Positions 22,882 through 32,216 of a stretch of 64,000 nucleotides of DNA are shown here, one piece after another. The notes under the pieces are model-generated. The model saw only the letters and a list, made by a program, of their open reading frames with translations. It did not search any database and was not told the DNA's origin. The stretch's first letter is position 1. The number at the start of each line of letters is the position of its first letter. Origin of the DNA: Acanthococcus lagerstroemiae. Lineage: Eukaryota > Arthropoda > Insecta > Hemiptera > Eriococcidae. The stretch covers positions 8,222,321 through 8,286,320 of the forward strand of contig CM063109.1 of the NCBI GenBank assembly GCA_031841125.1, in the 5' to 3' direction. A program made the position numbers and the translations under genes.

Positions 22882-24523
22882 CGCCGGAACTAAACCCAAC
22901 TGATAACGAACGGTGATAGTTAAATGATCGTTATGTTACTACCTGAGAATAAGAAATTTCTTAGAAACCAGAGGTATACATTTTTAATCCAGAAGGTTTC
23001 TAGCATTTGCTGATAAACTTCTGGTTACTAACAAATATCTTAACCTCAAGTAGTAACATAATGATCTTTGCTCCCTGTGTTTTTCTTATGGAAGTCAAAA
23101 CGTTCATTGGCCAAAAGTGGATATTTTTGCTAACAGCAACCAAGAACTGCCCTAACTATGTAACTCACTGTGTGATGTCAAATCACCTTTCGCTTATCAA
23201 AAAATACCTATTCTACACTAGCGCTTCTACAATTTGCACAGTCCCAATCGTGACAGCGTTTTGACTGCCTTCGGCAAACTCCGGCGAATCTTGGTAAACA
23301 GCGATTTATCTTTATTAAGGGCTGTATTATAATGATGACGAGGTTGTAACGGCTTTTAGTATGAAAAGCATCAAGGCGAGTTAATGTGTTGGATGCTAGA
23401 AGTTGAGGTGTAGGTACTCTATTTAGTTATTGCTGGTATTTTACTTTCTGAACAGGACTCCACCTGGTCTACATGAAAAAATACCAAACAGTTTGGAACA
23501 CTTCATCAGCCAACACTGAAACCGGTAATATTTTTGAAATTAATCGATACTGACCGTGAAATGAAATGAAAATTGCGGTTTGAATGAGAATGTTTCTCAT
23601 CGATGACCATAAATTCTATGTTCCAGTTCTGAAGCTGATTTTTATTAATGTTGCTTTAGAAATGTAATTTTAAAATGTTTGCATAACATGTCCTGAATTG
23701 TTTAGAATTCTTCCATGTATACAAGGTAGAAAACCACAATACAAGACATTATAACAATTTATTATATTTCCACATTCGCATATTATTACCAAGGAAACGT
23801 TTCAAATGCAGGGGAGGGGAGTTCGAAGCCAACCAAAACTGTGCCGATGACCAGACAGAAGAGTGCCAAAACAGTCTGCTAAGGAAACTTCAATAATCAG
23901 TCAAAACACTATCAAATATTTGCAGTCAAATGAGAGTCAAATAAGAGTCAGTAATGTCAACAGAAGTGTATTCAAGGCCGCTGGTCAAAAGTGTATCAAG
24001 AAGTTAAAAATACAACCGAGTGCTCTGATTGGTTGGAATGTTTGTCATAATGTCAGAATACAGTGTCAAAATTAGCAAAAATTTTGATGCAGGTCGAATT
24101 TGTCAATCCTTCAAGATCGGGGAAAACAAAGGCGTCAGCAGAAAACACTTACTTTGCGAATACTGGCGCACCTTGCAGCCTCAGAATAACCAACCACGTC
24201 CGCGGGTGTACAGACTTTGATGAATGGGAAATTACATCGCTTCGCAATTTCGGCGGCCAATGCTGTTTTTCCCGAAGTAGGCGGACCTGAAACCAATATA
24301 CACATAATATAAAAATCCAAATTTCCAGATAGGTGAAAACGTACAATTATTGCAATATTATCTTACCTTCTAACAGTACAGAAACCAATCTGGACGAATC
24401 AGCAGCGCGCAACTGTTTAATTAACTGCTCACCTTTGGTCAAGATATCACTGACAGGGCTTCCCCAAACTATAATACCACCTGGTATGCAGTGTTCCAAA
24501 GATTCGGCACTAGCACCGAACGC
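18718..24523 (-). CDS. NSF D2 cassette C, five exons, intact
   Basis: Exons: 24367-24523, 24153-24286, 21373-21560, 21133-21291, 18718-18826. Phases match those of B and D, and all splice sites are GT-AG. The product is NSF D2: an N-terminal subdomain ([19 protein letters not shown]), Walker [15 protein letters not shown], Walker [10 protein letters not shown], the [14 protein letters not shown] strand, then the C-terminal helical part ([17 protein letters not shown]) ending [16 protein letters not shown]. In NSF, D2 binds ATP and holds the hexamer together. No N or D1 exons are present. Introns 2 and 4 are swollen by a SINE, MITEs, a hAT-type element and a 2-kb inverted-repeat element. It is closest to cassette A, sharing the SINE and the FEEVN end. 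Confidence 0.9.
19048..21072. mobile_element. 2.0-kb element with ~480-bp inverted ends, TA target
   Basis: The ends are cagggtgtctgaatttcgg and, inverted, ccgaaactcggacaccctg. The left arm (19048 to about 19528) pairs with the right arm (about 20596-21072) with few mismatches. It is flanked by TA on both sides (19046-19047, 21073-21074). Cassettes B and A carry the uninterrupted site (acaaacatatgg), so removing the element and one TA restores the paralogous sequence. No transposase frame is visible in the centre, so it is non-autonomous. TA duplication fits the Tc1/mariner superfamily; the long arms are unusual for it. A smaller decayed element with long G and C runs may be nested at about 19845-20010. 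Confidence 0.88.
21655..21945 (-). mobile_element. tRNA-derived SINE in intron 2 of cassette C
   Basis: The minus-strand head reads GGTCCGGTTGGCCGAGTGG (A box TGGCCGAGTGG), and about 35 bases later the B box GGTTCGAGCC. That spacing and sequence are those of an RNA polymerase III internal promoter from a tRNA with a Leu/Ser/Tyr-type A box. A body of roughly 200 bp follows toward lower coordinates. The acceptor stem does not close, so it is not a working tRNA gene. A second copy lies at the matching place in cassette A (63290-63582), so it was there before the two cassettes split. Confidence 0.85.
22033..22274. mobile_element. MITE with 27-bp inverted ends
   Basis: The ends gctgttaagcaaaaaccgg and ccgggttttgcttaacagc are inverted and nearly perfect over 27 bp. 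The core contains aacgatactaataactcat, which recurs in the elements at 25764, 26855, 31891 and 51375, so all belong to one family. No coding capacity. Confidence 0.85.
22288..22785. mobile_element. hAT-type non-autonomous element
   Basis: The ends are cagggatgataag and cttatcatccctg, flanked by a perfect 8-bp duplication ttttaact (22280-22287 and 22786-22793). Terminal CAGGG plus an 8-bp duplication is the hAT signature. The interior holds imperfect repeats of gcttatggcttatagctt, and there is no transposase frame. Confidence 0.9.
22850..22882. repeat. (CAA)n microsatellite
   Basis: A clean run of about eleven CAA units within intron 2 of cassette C. Confidence 0.95.
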
Positions 24524-25763
24524 CTGCAAGATTTACACTAATTAATTTCCAATAAAGTCTTCGCATTTCAAGTTTATTCGTAGAAGAGGTCGGCCCAACC
24601 AGTGAGCCATATTACCAATGGATTGTTTGTTGGATAATTTTCGGTACTTCTAAAAAAATGCTACACTGTTTCCTGCCACGTATAATTTTTTCTAATTTTC
24701 CCCGCCCATTCCTCTTCGAATACTGCGAAAAACCGCATGTCTGGATATTTTCTTGACGCTACGCAGTGTACTAGAGAGAGACAGCAACACCAGAACTATT
24801 CGCTCTTTCTTTCTATACACATGACGTCACCAGAACGCTCGTTATTAATATTGGGGGAAAAAGTCAAAATGAAATACATGTAGTCTAATGGGAAGTTAAC
24901 TAATTTTTCCATTTATGTGAAAATTCTTCGAAAGTAAGTGGAATTACGGGAAAAATGATAAGAATTCAATTTGTAGGAAACGTTATTTACATTTGAGGAG
25001 GAGTTATCTGTCAAAAGGGCGTCCGTTCCATAAGAAATACATTGAACGGACGCTCTTTTGACAGAATTGATAACTCCTCATTTTCATAAAACAACTTCCG
25101 TGTAATTCCGAACATTCTCTCCCGAATTATTACAATTTGAAAATTGACTATACTAGTAAGAAGATCAACATTTTGAATTATTTACTTCGGATTGACGTTA
25201 TTTCTAATTAAATTTAATAATAATAGTCCACTTTTCACCACCCATTGTCAAAATCTCGGTTTAACTAGAAAAAATCGCAAAATTATTCAGTCATTTTCAT
25301 TAATTTCATCAAATTTGGTGGCTGAATATGTGAACAAAGCCATAGTGCCATTCCTTTAATCACGATACCACAAATCGTTATGGTAATTGGTAACTTGATA
25401 CAGTTTACTGTACAAGTTACCACTGTAACGATTTGTGGTAACTTGGGTCCCCTGCAGTTCGCTGACCGCGTCACACCAAAGGTCACAACGCAAATACCTG
25501 AAGCCGACGAAAAAATGTTTTATTTTGAAGGGTTTTCCTAAAAATAACTCATCACGTAAGATTACCGGAAGTAGTCTTATAATTTAACAACGAATGAATA
25601 CCTAATCATTTGTACTTACAGTCAGTTTTTCTATTTGTCCATCTTCATTAAGCTGAAGATCCAGATTTTCGACGTGGTGTAATTTTCCTTCTGTCTGACC
25701 AGGTGAATCTTCATGATCCATGGATCTGTACATAACAGTGTTGTTAGACATAACCAAACAAAA
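24524..25763. other. Upstream flank of cassette C, then AT-rich DNA with palindromes
   Basis: The first ~100 bp resemble the A-B and C-D spacers, so another cassette end probably once lay here; the match breaks near 24625. Two short foldbacks follow: one at 24994-25084 (listed separately) and one at about 25368-25441, with accacaaatcgtta against taacgatttgtggt. No gene is seen. Confidence 0.7.
24994..25084. repeat. Short palindromic element, copy 1
   Basis: The arms gagttatctgtcaaaagggcgtccgttc and gaacggacgctcttttgacag..gataactc fold on each other around a 13-base loop, ccataagaaatac. A second copy is at 31780-31861 and an arm fragment lies near 51350-51372. Confidence 0.85.
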
Positions 25764-26265
25764 TGGACGCTGTTCAACAAAAGGGAACCAACTAACATTT
25801 GCAAACAAAATGAGTTATTAGTATCGTTAGAAAGAGCGTAAAACGTAGAATTTTTCAAAATTGGGCCCCCGATTCAAAAATGTGTACTCACGCTGAAAAA
25901 AGCTTATCAGTAAACGCAATGCCATATAGATGCTGTTCAACGAAAGGGAACCAACTAGCAATATCCGCTTTTTGAGAACAACGTGACTCGAAGTTCAAGA
26001 GCCATGTAGAAACTATTATGGCATTGCGTTTACTGATACTTAACCGTTTTTCAACGTGATTACACATGTTTGAATCGGGGACCCACTTTTGAAAAATTCT
26101 ACGTTTTACGCTCTTTCCAACGATACTAATAACTCATTTTGTTTACAAATGTTAGTCGGTTCCCCTTTGTTGAACAGCATGGACGCTGTTCAGGAAAAGG
26201 GAACCAACTAGCAAAATCCGCTTTTCGAGAACACGTGATTCGAAGTTCAAGAGCCATGTAGAAAA
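25764..26265. mobile_element. Nested cluster of gacgctgtt-type MITEs
   Basis: Several pieces of the family at 31891-32141 are joined here in both orientations. Ends of the type tggacgctgttcaacaaaagg occur at about 25764, 25931 and 26180. The core aacgatactaataactcat appears forward near 26120 and inverted near 25810. The internal segment gcaatgccatata / tatggcattgcg also recurs. This looks like insertion of one copy into another, followed by rearrangement. Confidence 0.8.
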
Positions 26266-26854
26266 GAAACCAGTGTTTGGAACTAGAACTGAAATCGAAT
26301 CCGGAACCCATTCAAATTCAACAGTTTCATGAGACCGAAACCAAAACCCATTAAAATGCAAAAGACCAAATTAAGACCAGAAACCTTAAAACTCAACTGG
26401 TCATTAACCAAAACATACACCAAATGTCTGAAATGCAGGTTTAACTGAAACCAAAACCGACTGAAATGAAAGCTTATGCCTGCGTCAAGACCATAAACCA
26501 ATTAAATGAAAAGGTCCCAATCGATCGATCGTTTTCTGTTCTTCTTTGTCCTTGTACCTAGTAAAAGAGCTGAATATTTGAACTGATCAACAGAATATTT
26601 AATCTGCCAACCCCAGTGAGTCGATGTTGCAGTTTACACCTTATATAGTTGGTTTCAAATTCTGGCTGATTTGACTATAAGAATTATAGCTTTTTTGTTT
26701 AGTTTGAGAAAGATTTTTTGAGCCCGACTGAAACCGATTCATTATCTGAAGTGAAGACAATAACCAAAACCGGATCAACAATGAAAGACCGAAATAAGAC
26801 CCTTTCAGTATTTTAAAACGGTCTCATGGTTGAAACCAAAACCTATTGACAAAT
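26266..26854. other. Non-coding, with decayed 'gaaaccaaaacc' repeats
   Basis: Loosely repeated motifs (gaaaccaaaaccca, gaccagaaacc, gaaaccgattca) at irregular spacing suggest an old minisatellite. No gene is seen. Confidence 0.5.
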
Positions 26855-27100
26855 AGACGCTGTTTAACAAAAGGGAACTAACCCACAAAATCCACTTTTT
26901 GAGAAAGTGATTCGAAGTTCAAGAGCCATGTAGAAACTATATGGCATTGCGTTTATTGATAAGCTTTTTTTAACGTGAGTACACTTTTGAATCGGGAGCC
27001 CAATTTTGAAAAATTCTACGTTTTACACTCTTTCCAACGATACTAATAACTCATTTTGTTTACAATTGTGGGTTAGTTCCCTTTTGTTAAACAGCGTCCA
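26855..27100. mobile_element. MITE of the gacgctgtt family
   Basis: The ends gacgctgtttaacaaaaggg and cccttttgttaaacagcgtc are perfect inverted copies. The length (~245 bp) and core match 31891-32141. It lies just outside the LINE. Confidence 0.9.
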
Positions 27101-27169
27101 CATGGAGATGCTGATTTTCGAATTCTCCGTGTCCTACTTTATTAGGAAACCTCGCTCTATATAACAACA

Positions 27170-27204
<35 letters not shown>

Positions 27205-27369
27205 CAATAAAGATTTATTCAGAACTACCGTGAGTGAACAGTATTAACCGAATTACTACAAAATGCAGGCGACGGATGCTTGGTGAAGAGCAAACTAGAC
27301 CAATAATTACAATAAGGTGGTTTTTTATAATAAGTTGGTTATGCCGACGGAATTAAGTAATATTAATAA

Positions 27370-30044
27370 CTAATTTAGTAGGTCCCAGGTGTGACTGCGA
27401 CGTAGCCTTCGGTAGTCTTCACTGTCGTCTAAAAGGGCGATGGCTTCTGCATTGGTGTGCCGGTGCAATCGTTGGTTGTACTGCGAGGAACGTCTAGTGA
27501 TTACTTCAGCGACGGCTTCTATGTCCAGGTCTGACATCAGTTGATCGTTGGTCACGTAGAACGGTGAGCGAGTTATCATTCGCAAGAATTTGTTCTGAAA
27601 TCGATCTATGAGGAGGCGGTTAGAATTGGCCGTGGTGCCCCACAACTCGCTTCCGTACGCCCAGATTGGCTTGAAAACTGCAGTGTAAATGAGCCGCTTG
27701 TTTTTGAGGCTTAATTTTGAACGATGGCCAATGAGCCAGTAGTATCTGTTACGCAGTAGATCCAGCTGTAACTTCTTGCGATCGATGTGTTCGCGCCAGT
27801 TGAGTTTTTGATCCAGATGCAGACCCAAGTAGCGCGCATGAGTTGCTGAAGGGATTGCGTTGCCATCTAGATAGATGGGTAAATACGAATACGAGCGAAG
27901 AGTGAAGTCCACTCTTGTGGACTTGGTCTCATTTAGGGCTATCTTCCAGTCTTGTGCCCATTTCGAGATTCTGTCAGTTGCTAGTTGGAGTTCGTGGACT
28001 GCTTCCGTGTAATTTGTGTGGGATGTGATGATGGCCGTGTCATCCGCGAATAAGGAAATTAGCGCGTTCTCTGTTCTAGGGATGTCCGCCGTGTAGAGGA
28101 GGTATAGTAGAGGGCCGAGCACCGATCCTTGTGGCACCCCTGCGGAGATGGGCAGCCAATTTGAATTCTCCAGGCCAACGTGTACACTGAAAACGCGGTC
28201 CCGAAGGTACGAGGCAATGAGGAGGCAGATGTCATTAGGAAACACGCGCGACAGCTTGTGTAGTAAACCCTTGTGCCAGACCCGATCAAAAGCGTTGCTG
28301 ACATCTAAGAACACTGCAGGTGCGAACTGTTTCTTCTCTAAGGCTTGGGAGATGGTGTGTACGACTCGGTGTACCTGTTCGATTGTGGAGTGTTTGGCTC
28401 GAAAGCCGAACTGGATTTCTGGAATCAGTTGCTTTTCGTTGATGATCGTTTGCAGTCGAGTACGTATCATTTTCTCGAACATTTTCGATATGATCGGTAA
28501 CAGTGAAATCGGCCTGTAGCTAGATGGTGATTCTGGAGACTTACCCGGTTTGAGTATCGCGATCATCTTGGCTTTTTTCCAGGACTTTGGTACATAGCGG
28601 AGTCGAAGTGCTGCATTAAATAGTAGTGTGATGTACACGATGCCTTTACGCGGGAGCTCCTTCAGCATCACTGGAGTAATACGGTCCGGCCCTGGAGATT
28701 TGCGTGGTTTCAGCGCGTCGATGAGTCTGGCAACCTCAGTAGGAGAGGAGTGTTTAATTCTGGCTTTATTTGCAGGGGCCAGCTCCGCTACTTCAACGCT
28801 GGAATATATATCATTTGGCTGGAATGTACCGAGGAAGTGTTGTGCAAGACTAGAGGCTTTCTCGTGGTCACTTTTGGCCCACGTGTCATCACAGTTTTTT
28901 AAAGGTGCGTTGGAGGGAGGAGGACGACGGATAGTTCTTGTGGCTCTCCACAGCGAGTAGTTTGACTCCCTAGTAGGTGCCAGCTGAGAGAGGAATTCCC
29001 CGAAGCAGCTATCCCTCCACTGGTGTAGTGCACGCGTGGTGTCTTTGCACAGTCGATTGAAGATCCACTTGTTTTGCAGAGTACGGGACTGCTGCCAATT
29101 TTTGCGGGCACGCCGCCTGCGTTTTATTAAGTTGTCGATAAACTTTGGATATACCGGGGAGGACGATTGCGGTAATGTTGTCCTTGTGGTGCTGAGTTTA
29201 CAACTTCGCTGAATAATTTCCGTGAGACTCTCTGCTGCTTGGTCGAGGTCGTCAGGGCTGCTGAGTCGCATGTTCAGTTTCGCCAATTCATCGATATGGG
29301 ACCGATATGCCCTCCAGTCTGTACTTCCGTTGATTAGCGGTGGAGGGCCCGCTAGAGGGGGGGGGGCACCTTGGTAACCGTGAGTATGACTGGTAAGTGA
29401 TCCGAACTGAGATCAACGATACATTTAGCGTGAAGGTTTGACTCAGATACGCCTTTCGCTATAAAGAAGTCGATGATGTCTGGCATTTTGTTGCAGTTAC
29501 TAGGCCAGTGTGTAGGCCCATCCGGAGAAACTGAGAAGCTGTTTGTCGAGGCAATTGCGTGAGATATCTTCCGGCCACGAGGTGAGACCAGGCGGGAGCC
29601 CCATGAGGGGTGCTTCGCGTTGAAATCTCCGCCGATTATCCATTTTTGTCCTATCGCTGAGAAAAGGTCAACGAACTCTGTTGTATTGTTTGAATAACGA
29701 GGGGGACAGTATATACTGCCTATAATGAAGTTATAACTATTGAAGTGTAGTGAGACGAATGCCGATTGGATACTATCTAGAATATGGTTGCCAAGATTGT
29801 AATGCGGGAGCGTTGACTTGATGATGATTGCCGATCCCCCTCTTGGTAGGCCGGAGGGATGATTGGCAGCGTATATAGCATAATTGCGAAACTTCGGAAC
29901 GGTGATGTAACTCACTAGATGAGTCTCGGAGATTAGAGCAATGTCGATCTCGTTCTTATGTAGGAAAGCTTCTAGTTCGATTTTACGTGTGAGAATACCA
30001 TTTGCATTCCAACAGACTAGTTTGAGTTGAGTACGACTAGTCAT
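27370..30044 (-). CDS. LINE ORF2: endonuclease and reverse transcriptase
   Basis: The ATG at 30044 overlaps the end of ORF1 by four bases. The N-terminal APE-type endonuclease includes LVCWNANGILTRK, DIALISETHL and IIGGDFNAKHPSWGS. The reverse transcriptase includes PGPDRITPVMLKEL, ISLLPIISKMFEK, FLDVSNAFDRVWHKG, GVPQGSVLGPLLY and the catalytic box LFADDTAII. The C-terminal region ends near SHTWDLLN. The frame breaks once at 29361-29370, a run of ten Cs on the minus strand. One more C would join the two halves into about 890 codons, the usual jockey-clade size. The enzyme nicks target DNA and copies the element RNA in place. No other break is visible. Confidence 0.93.
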
Positions 30045-31290
30045 TTTTTTGCTTTCTTTCGCCGGGGGCTGGGGGAGGGGGCTGCCTCGAGCAAAATGAT
30101 TCGATTTTCCAGACTGGTAAGTCGCCTATTGATCTGGGTTTGAGATGCCTCCAGACGTTGTAGTATGGCTAGCATTTTTTCTTCCGAGCTAGGAGATGAC
30201 GTGGTGGTACTGCATCCTTCCAGAGATTCACCTTGAGGCGAAGGGGCTGTATTCGAAGCAGTTGAGTTCGAAGCAGTTGATTGAGAGGCGGCAGCTGCGT
30301 AAGAGGTGCCACTACGAATTCTGTCGACTGCCGAAGTTTTGGCAGTACCTCTGTTGTTGGTCGTCTTGCTTTGATAATACGGGCAGCCTCTATAATTAGC
30401 CGTGTGATTTCCCTTGCAATTCGCGCAACGAGTAGGGGCTTCTTTTGCTTGTTTGCAAGTTTTGGATACGTGGTAGCTTTCGCCACATCGCATGCATTTG
30501 TGCGGCTTTGTACAATAATTTGCTGTGTGTCCCAAGTCCAAACATCGTTTGCACTGCGGTATCGATTTGACTTGTCTCGGGAATTCAACCGAAATTCGAT
30601 GATTACATAGCTTATTTATGTCGAGAATACTACGGTTATTTTCACGTACCTTTAGATCGACTTTGAATAGGGATAACTTCACAATGGAAGTTTGTTCATT
30701 TGTTCGGCGCTTGGAGTGAACATTAATGATGTTACAAACTTCGTGACCCATCTCTGCCAACTCCGCAGCAATGTCCTCGGTGTCAACCGAATAGTGCAGT
30801 CCACGTAAAAATACTGTAAACAGCTTGTCCTCATGTAGGCGAAATGTATGAAATTTGACCGAGCCAATTTCCTTGCGAGTGTCTTCAGGTAAATCGTGCA
30901 GGTTTGATAGTATAGTGCGGCATTTTCGATAGTCGTCGGGCGTATTGAAAGAGATTTTAAGCTCACCGTTGTTTAAGCCTTTCATATCTAGTTGCTCAAT
31001 GCCATTCGCCTTGAGGAGTTTAGTGAGACTACCAGCAGATTTGGTTCCACTGACGTAGAATGGTGGCGGTTTTCTGGAGTTTACCGACGGGGGGGGGGAG
31101 GGGCTTGGGTGCCAGTGGCCATATCCATACTTCCTTCCGTGGTCTGCGAATGAGATGGAACCATAAGGCGACGTATTCCAGACTGATTTTTCAGTTTGGT
31201 GTTCTCAGCTTGAAGTCGTTTGACTTCCTCTTGGAGCTCTTGCAACTGGCGCAAAATTTGCTCCATGTCCACTTTACCGGTGTTAGTCAT
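30041..31290 (-). CDS. LINE ORF1: nucleic-acid-binding protein
   Basis: It starts at the ATG at 31290 with a coiled-coil stretch (QILRQLQELQEEVKRLQAEN). The frame breaks in a run of ten Cs near 31090-31099 and continues as an open 314-residue frame (30041-30985 and upstream). Near the middle are three CCHC zinc knuckles: CKRCLDLGHTANYC, CMRCGESYHVSKTC and CANCKGNHTANYRGC. The C-terminus is Ser/Thr-rich with a short coiled coil (LQRLEASQTQINRRLTSLEN) and a lysine-rich end. It is the element's RNA chaperone and particle protein. Confidence 0.9.
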
Positions 31291-31538
31291 TTTTGCTCTG
31301 GCCCATGGGCCAGGGCCACAAGGGCTACAAAAATTACGTTAAGATTTAATTTCTGGGTATAGCAGAGATAAATTATTGATTCTGAATAAACACTTATGCG
31401 CGACAGAACGTGAATAGTACGCTGGCTGAGCAGGTATACGTATGAAATAGAGATAACAGTGAATCACATTAAATCTACGACGGTAACCGAAATAGAGATG
31501 CGTCTTCTCTCAACGCTACATCGACACTGACATATGAT

Positions 31539-31779
31539 ATTCAGCAAAATTGGCGCCAATAAATTACTACAAACGCACTGGCAGGAATGCGTCTTATACA
31601 TAATAGTCAATGAAACCAAGCATACATTACATTATTGAAAGGTAAAGAATCAAAACTCACACTTGCTATTTTACTTCAAAGACGCAAATAGGCAAAATAT
31701 TGTACACAGGTGCACGAATATCTTTGCTGCGCCTGTCTACAGTAATTTCCCTATTTACGCCCTTGAAGTAAATTGGTAA
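31539..31779. other. Short AT-rich flank
   Basis: Unique-looking sequence between the LINE and the palindrome. An inverted pair (gcaaataggcaaaatattg... near 31685 and ttccctatttacgcccttgaagtaaa near 31747) hints at another small foldback unit. Confidence 0.4.
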
Positions 31780-31861
31780 ATGAGGAGTTATCTGTCAAAA
31801 GGGCGTCCGTTCAATGTATTTCTTATGGAAGGGACGCCCTTTTGACAGATAACACCTCAAA
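31780..31861. repeat. Short palindromic element, copy 2
   Basis: It has the same arms as 24994-25084 (gaggagttatctgtcaaaag and cttttgacagataacacctc). Its loop (aatgtatttcttatgg) is the reverse complement of the copy 1 loop, so the two copies sit in opposite orientations. Confidence 0.85.
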
Positions 31862-31890
31862 TGAGAGTTTTGATTCTTTATCCTTCATTA

Positions 31891-32141
31891 TGGACGCTGT
31901 TTAACAAAAGGGAACTAACCTACAAAATCCGCTTTTTGAGAACACGTGATTCAAAGTTCATAAGCCATGCAGAAACTATATGGCATTGCGTTTACTGATA
32001 AGCTTTTTTCAACGTGAGTACATATTTTTTGATCGGGGGCCCAATTTTGAAAAATTCTACGTTTTATACTCCTTCCAACGATACTAATAACTCATTTTGT
32101 TTACAAATGTGGGTTAGTTCCCTTTTGTTAAACAGCGTCCA
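31891..32141. mobile_element. MITE, best copy of the gacgctgtt family
   Basis: 251 bp with 27-bp perfect inverted ends, tggacgctgtttaacaaaag... and ...cttttgttaaacagcgtcca. The core is aacgatactaataactcatt. The target duplication is not obvious (TTA left, ATA right). Non-coding. Confidence 0.9.
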
Positions 32142-32216
32142 ATATCATAGAGTGAAAAGCAAGTGACTCCATCCAGGATAATACACTTCAGAAATTAGCA
32201 AATTACACATTTTGGC

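Larger units (their letters stand above)
27167..31538 (-). mobile_element. Full-length jockey-like LINE with target duplication
   Basis: The minus-strand element runs from TCAGTGTCGATG (31529) to a poly(A) tail seen as T at 27176-27204. It is flanked by a 9-bp duplication acatatgat (27167-27175 and 31530-31538). An AATAAA sits upstream of the tail. A 5' leader of about 240 bp, ORF1 and ORF2 follow the usual two-ORF plan. The TCAGT start resembles the initiator of the internal promoters used by arthropod LINEs, so the copy appears 5'-complete. Both ORFs carry one frameshift, each in a run of ten Cs. Confidence 0.95.

Noticed and set aside
24135..24545. Separate short ATPase genes at each NSF exon
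   Set aside because: The apparent starts are non-ATG or in introns, and the pieces join as exons with matching phases.
28148..28960. Plus-strand frames inside the LINE
   Set aside because: Antisense shadows of reverse transcriptase.
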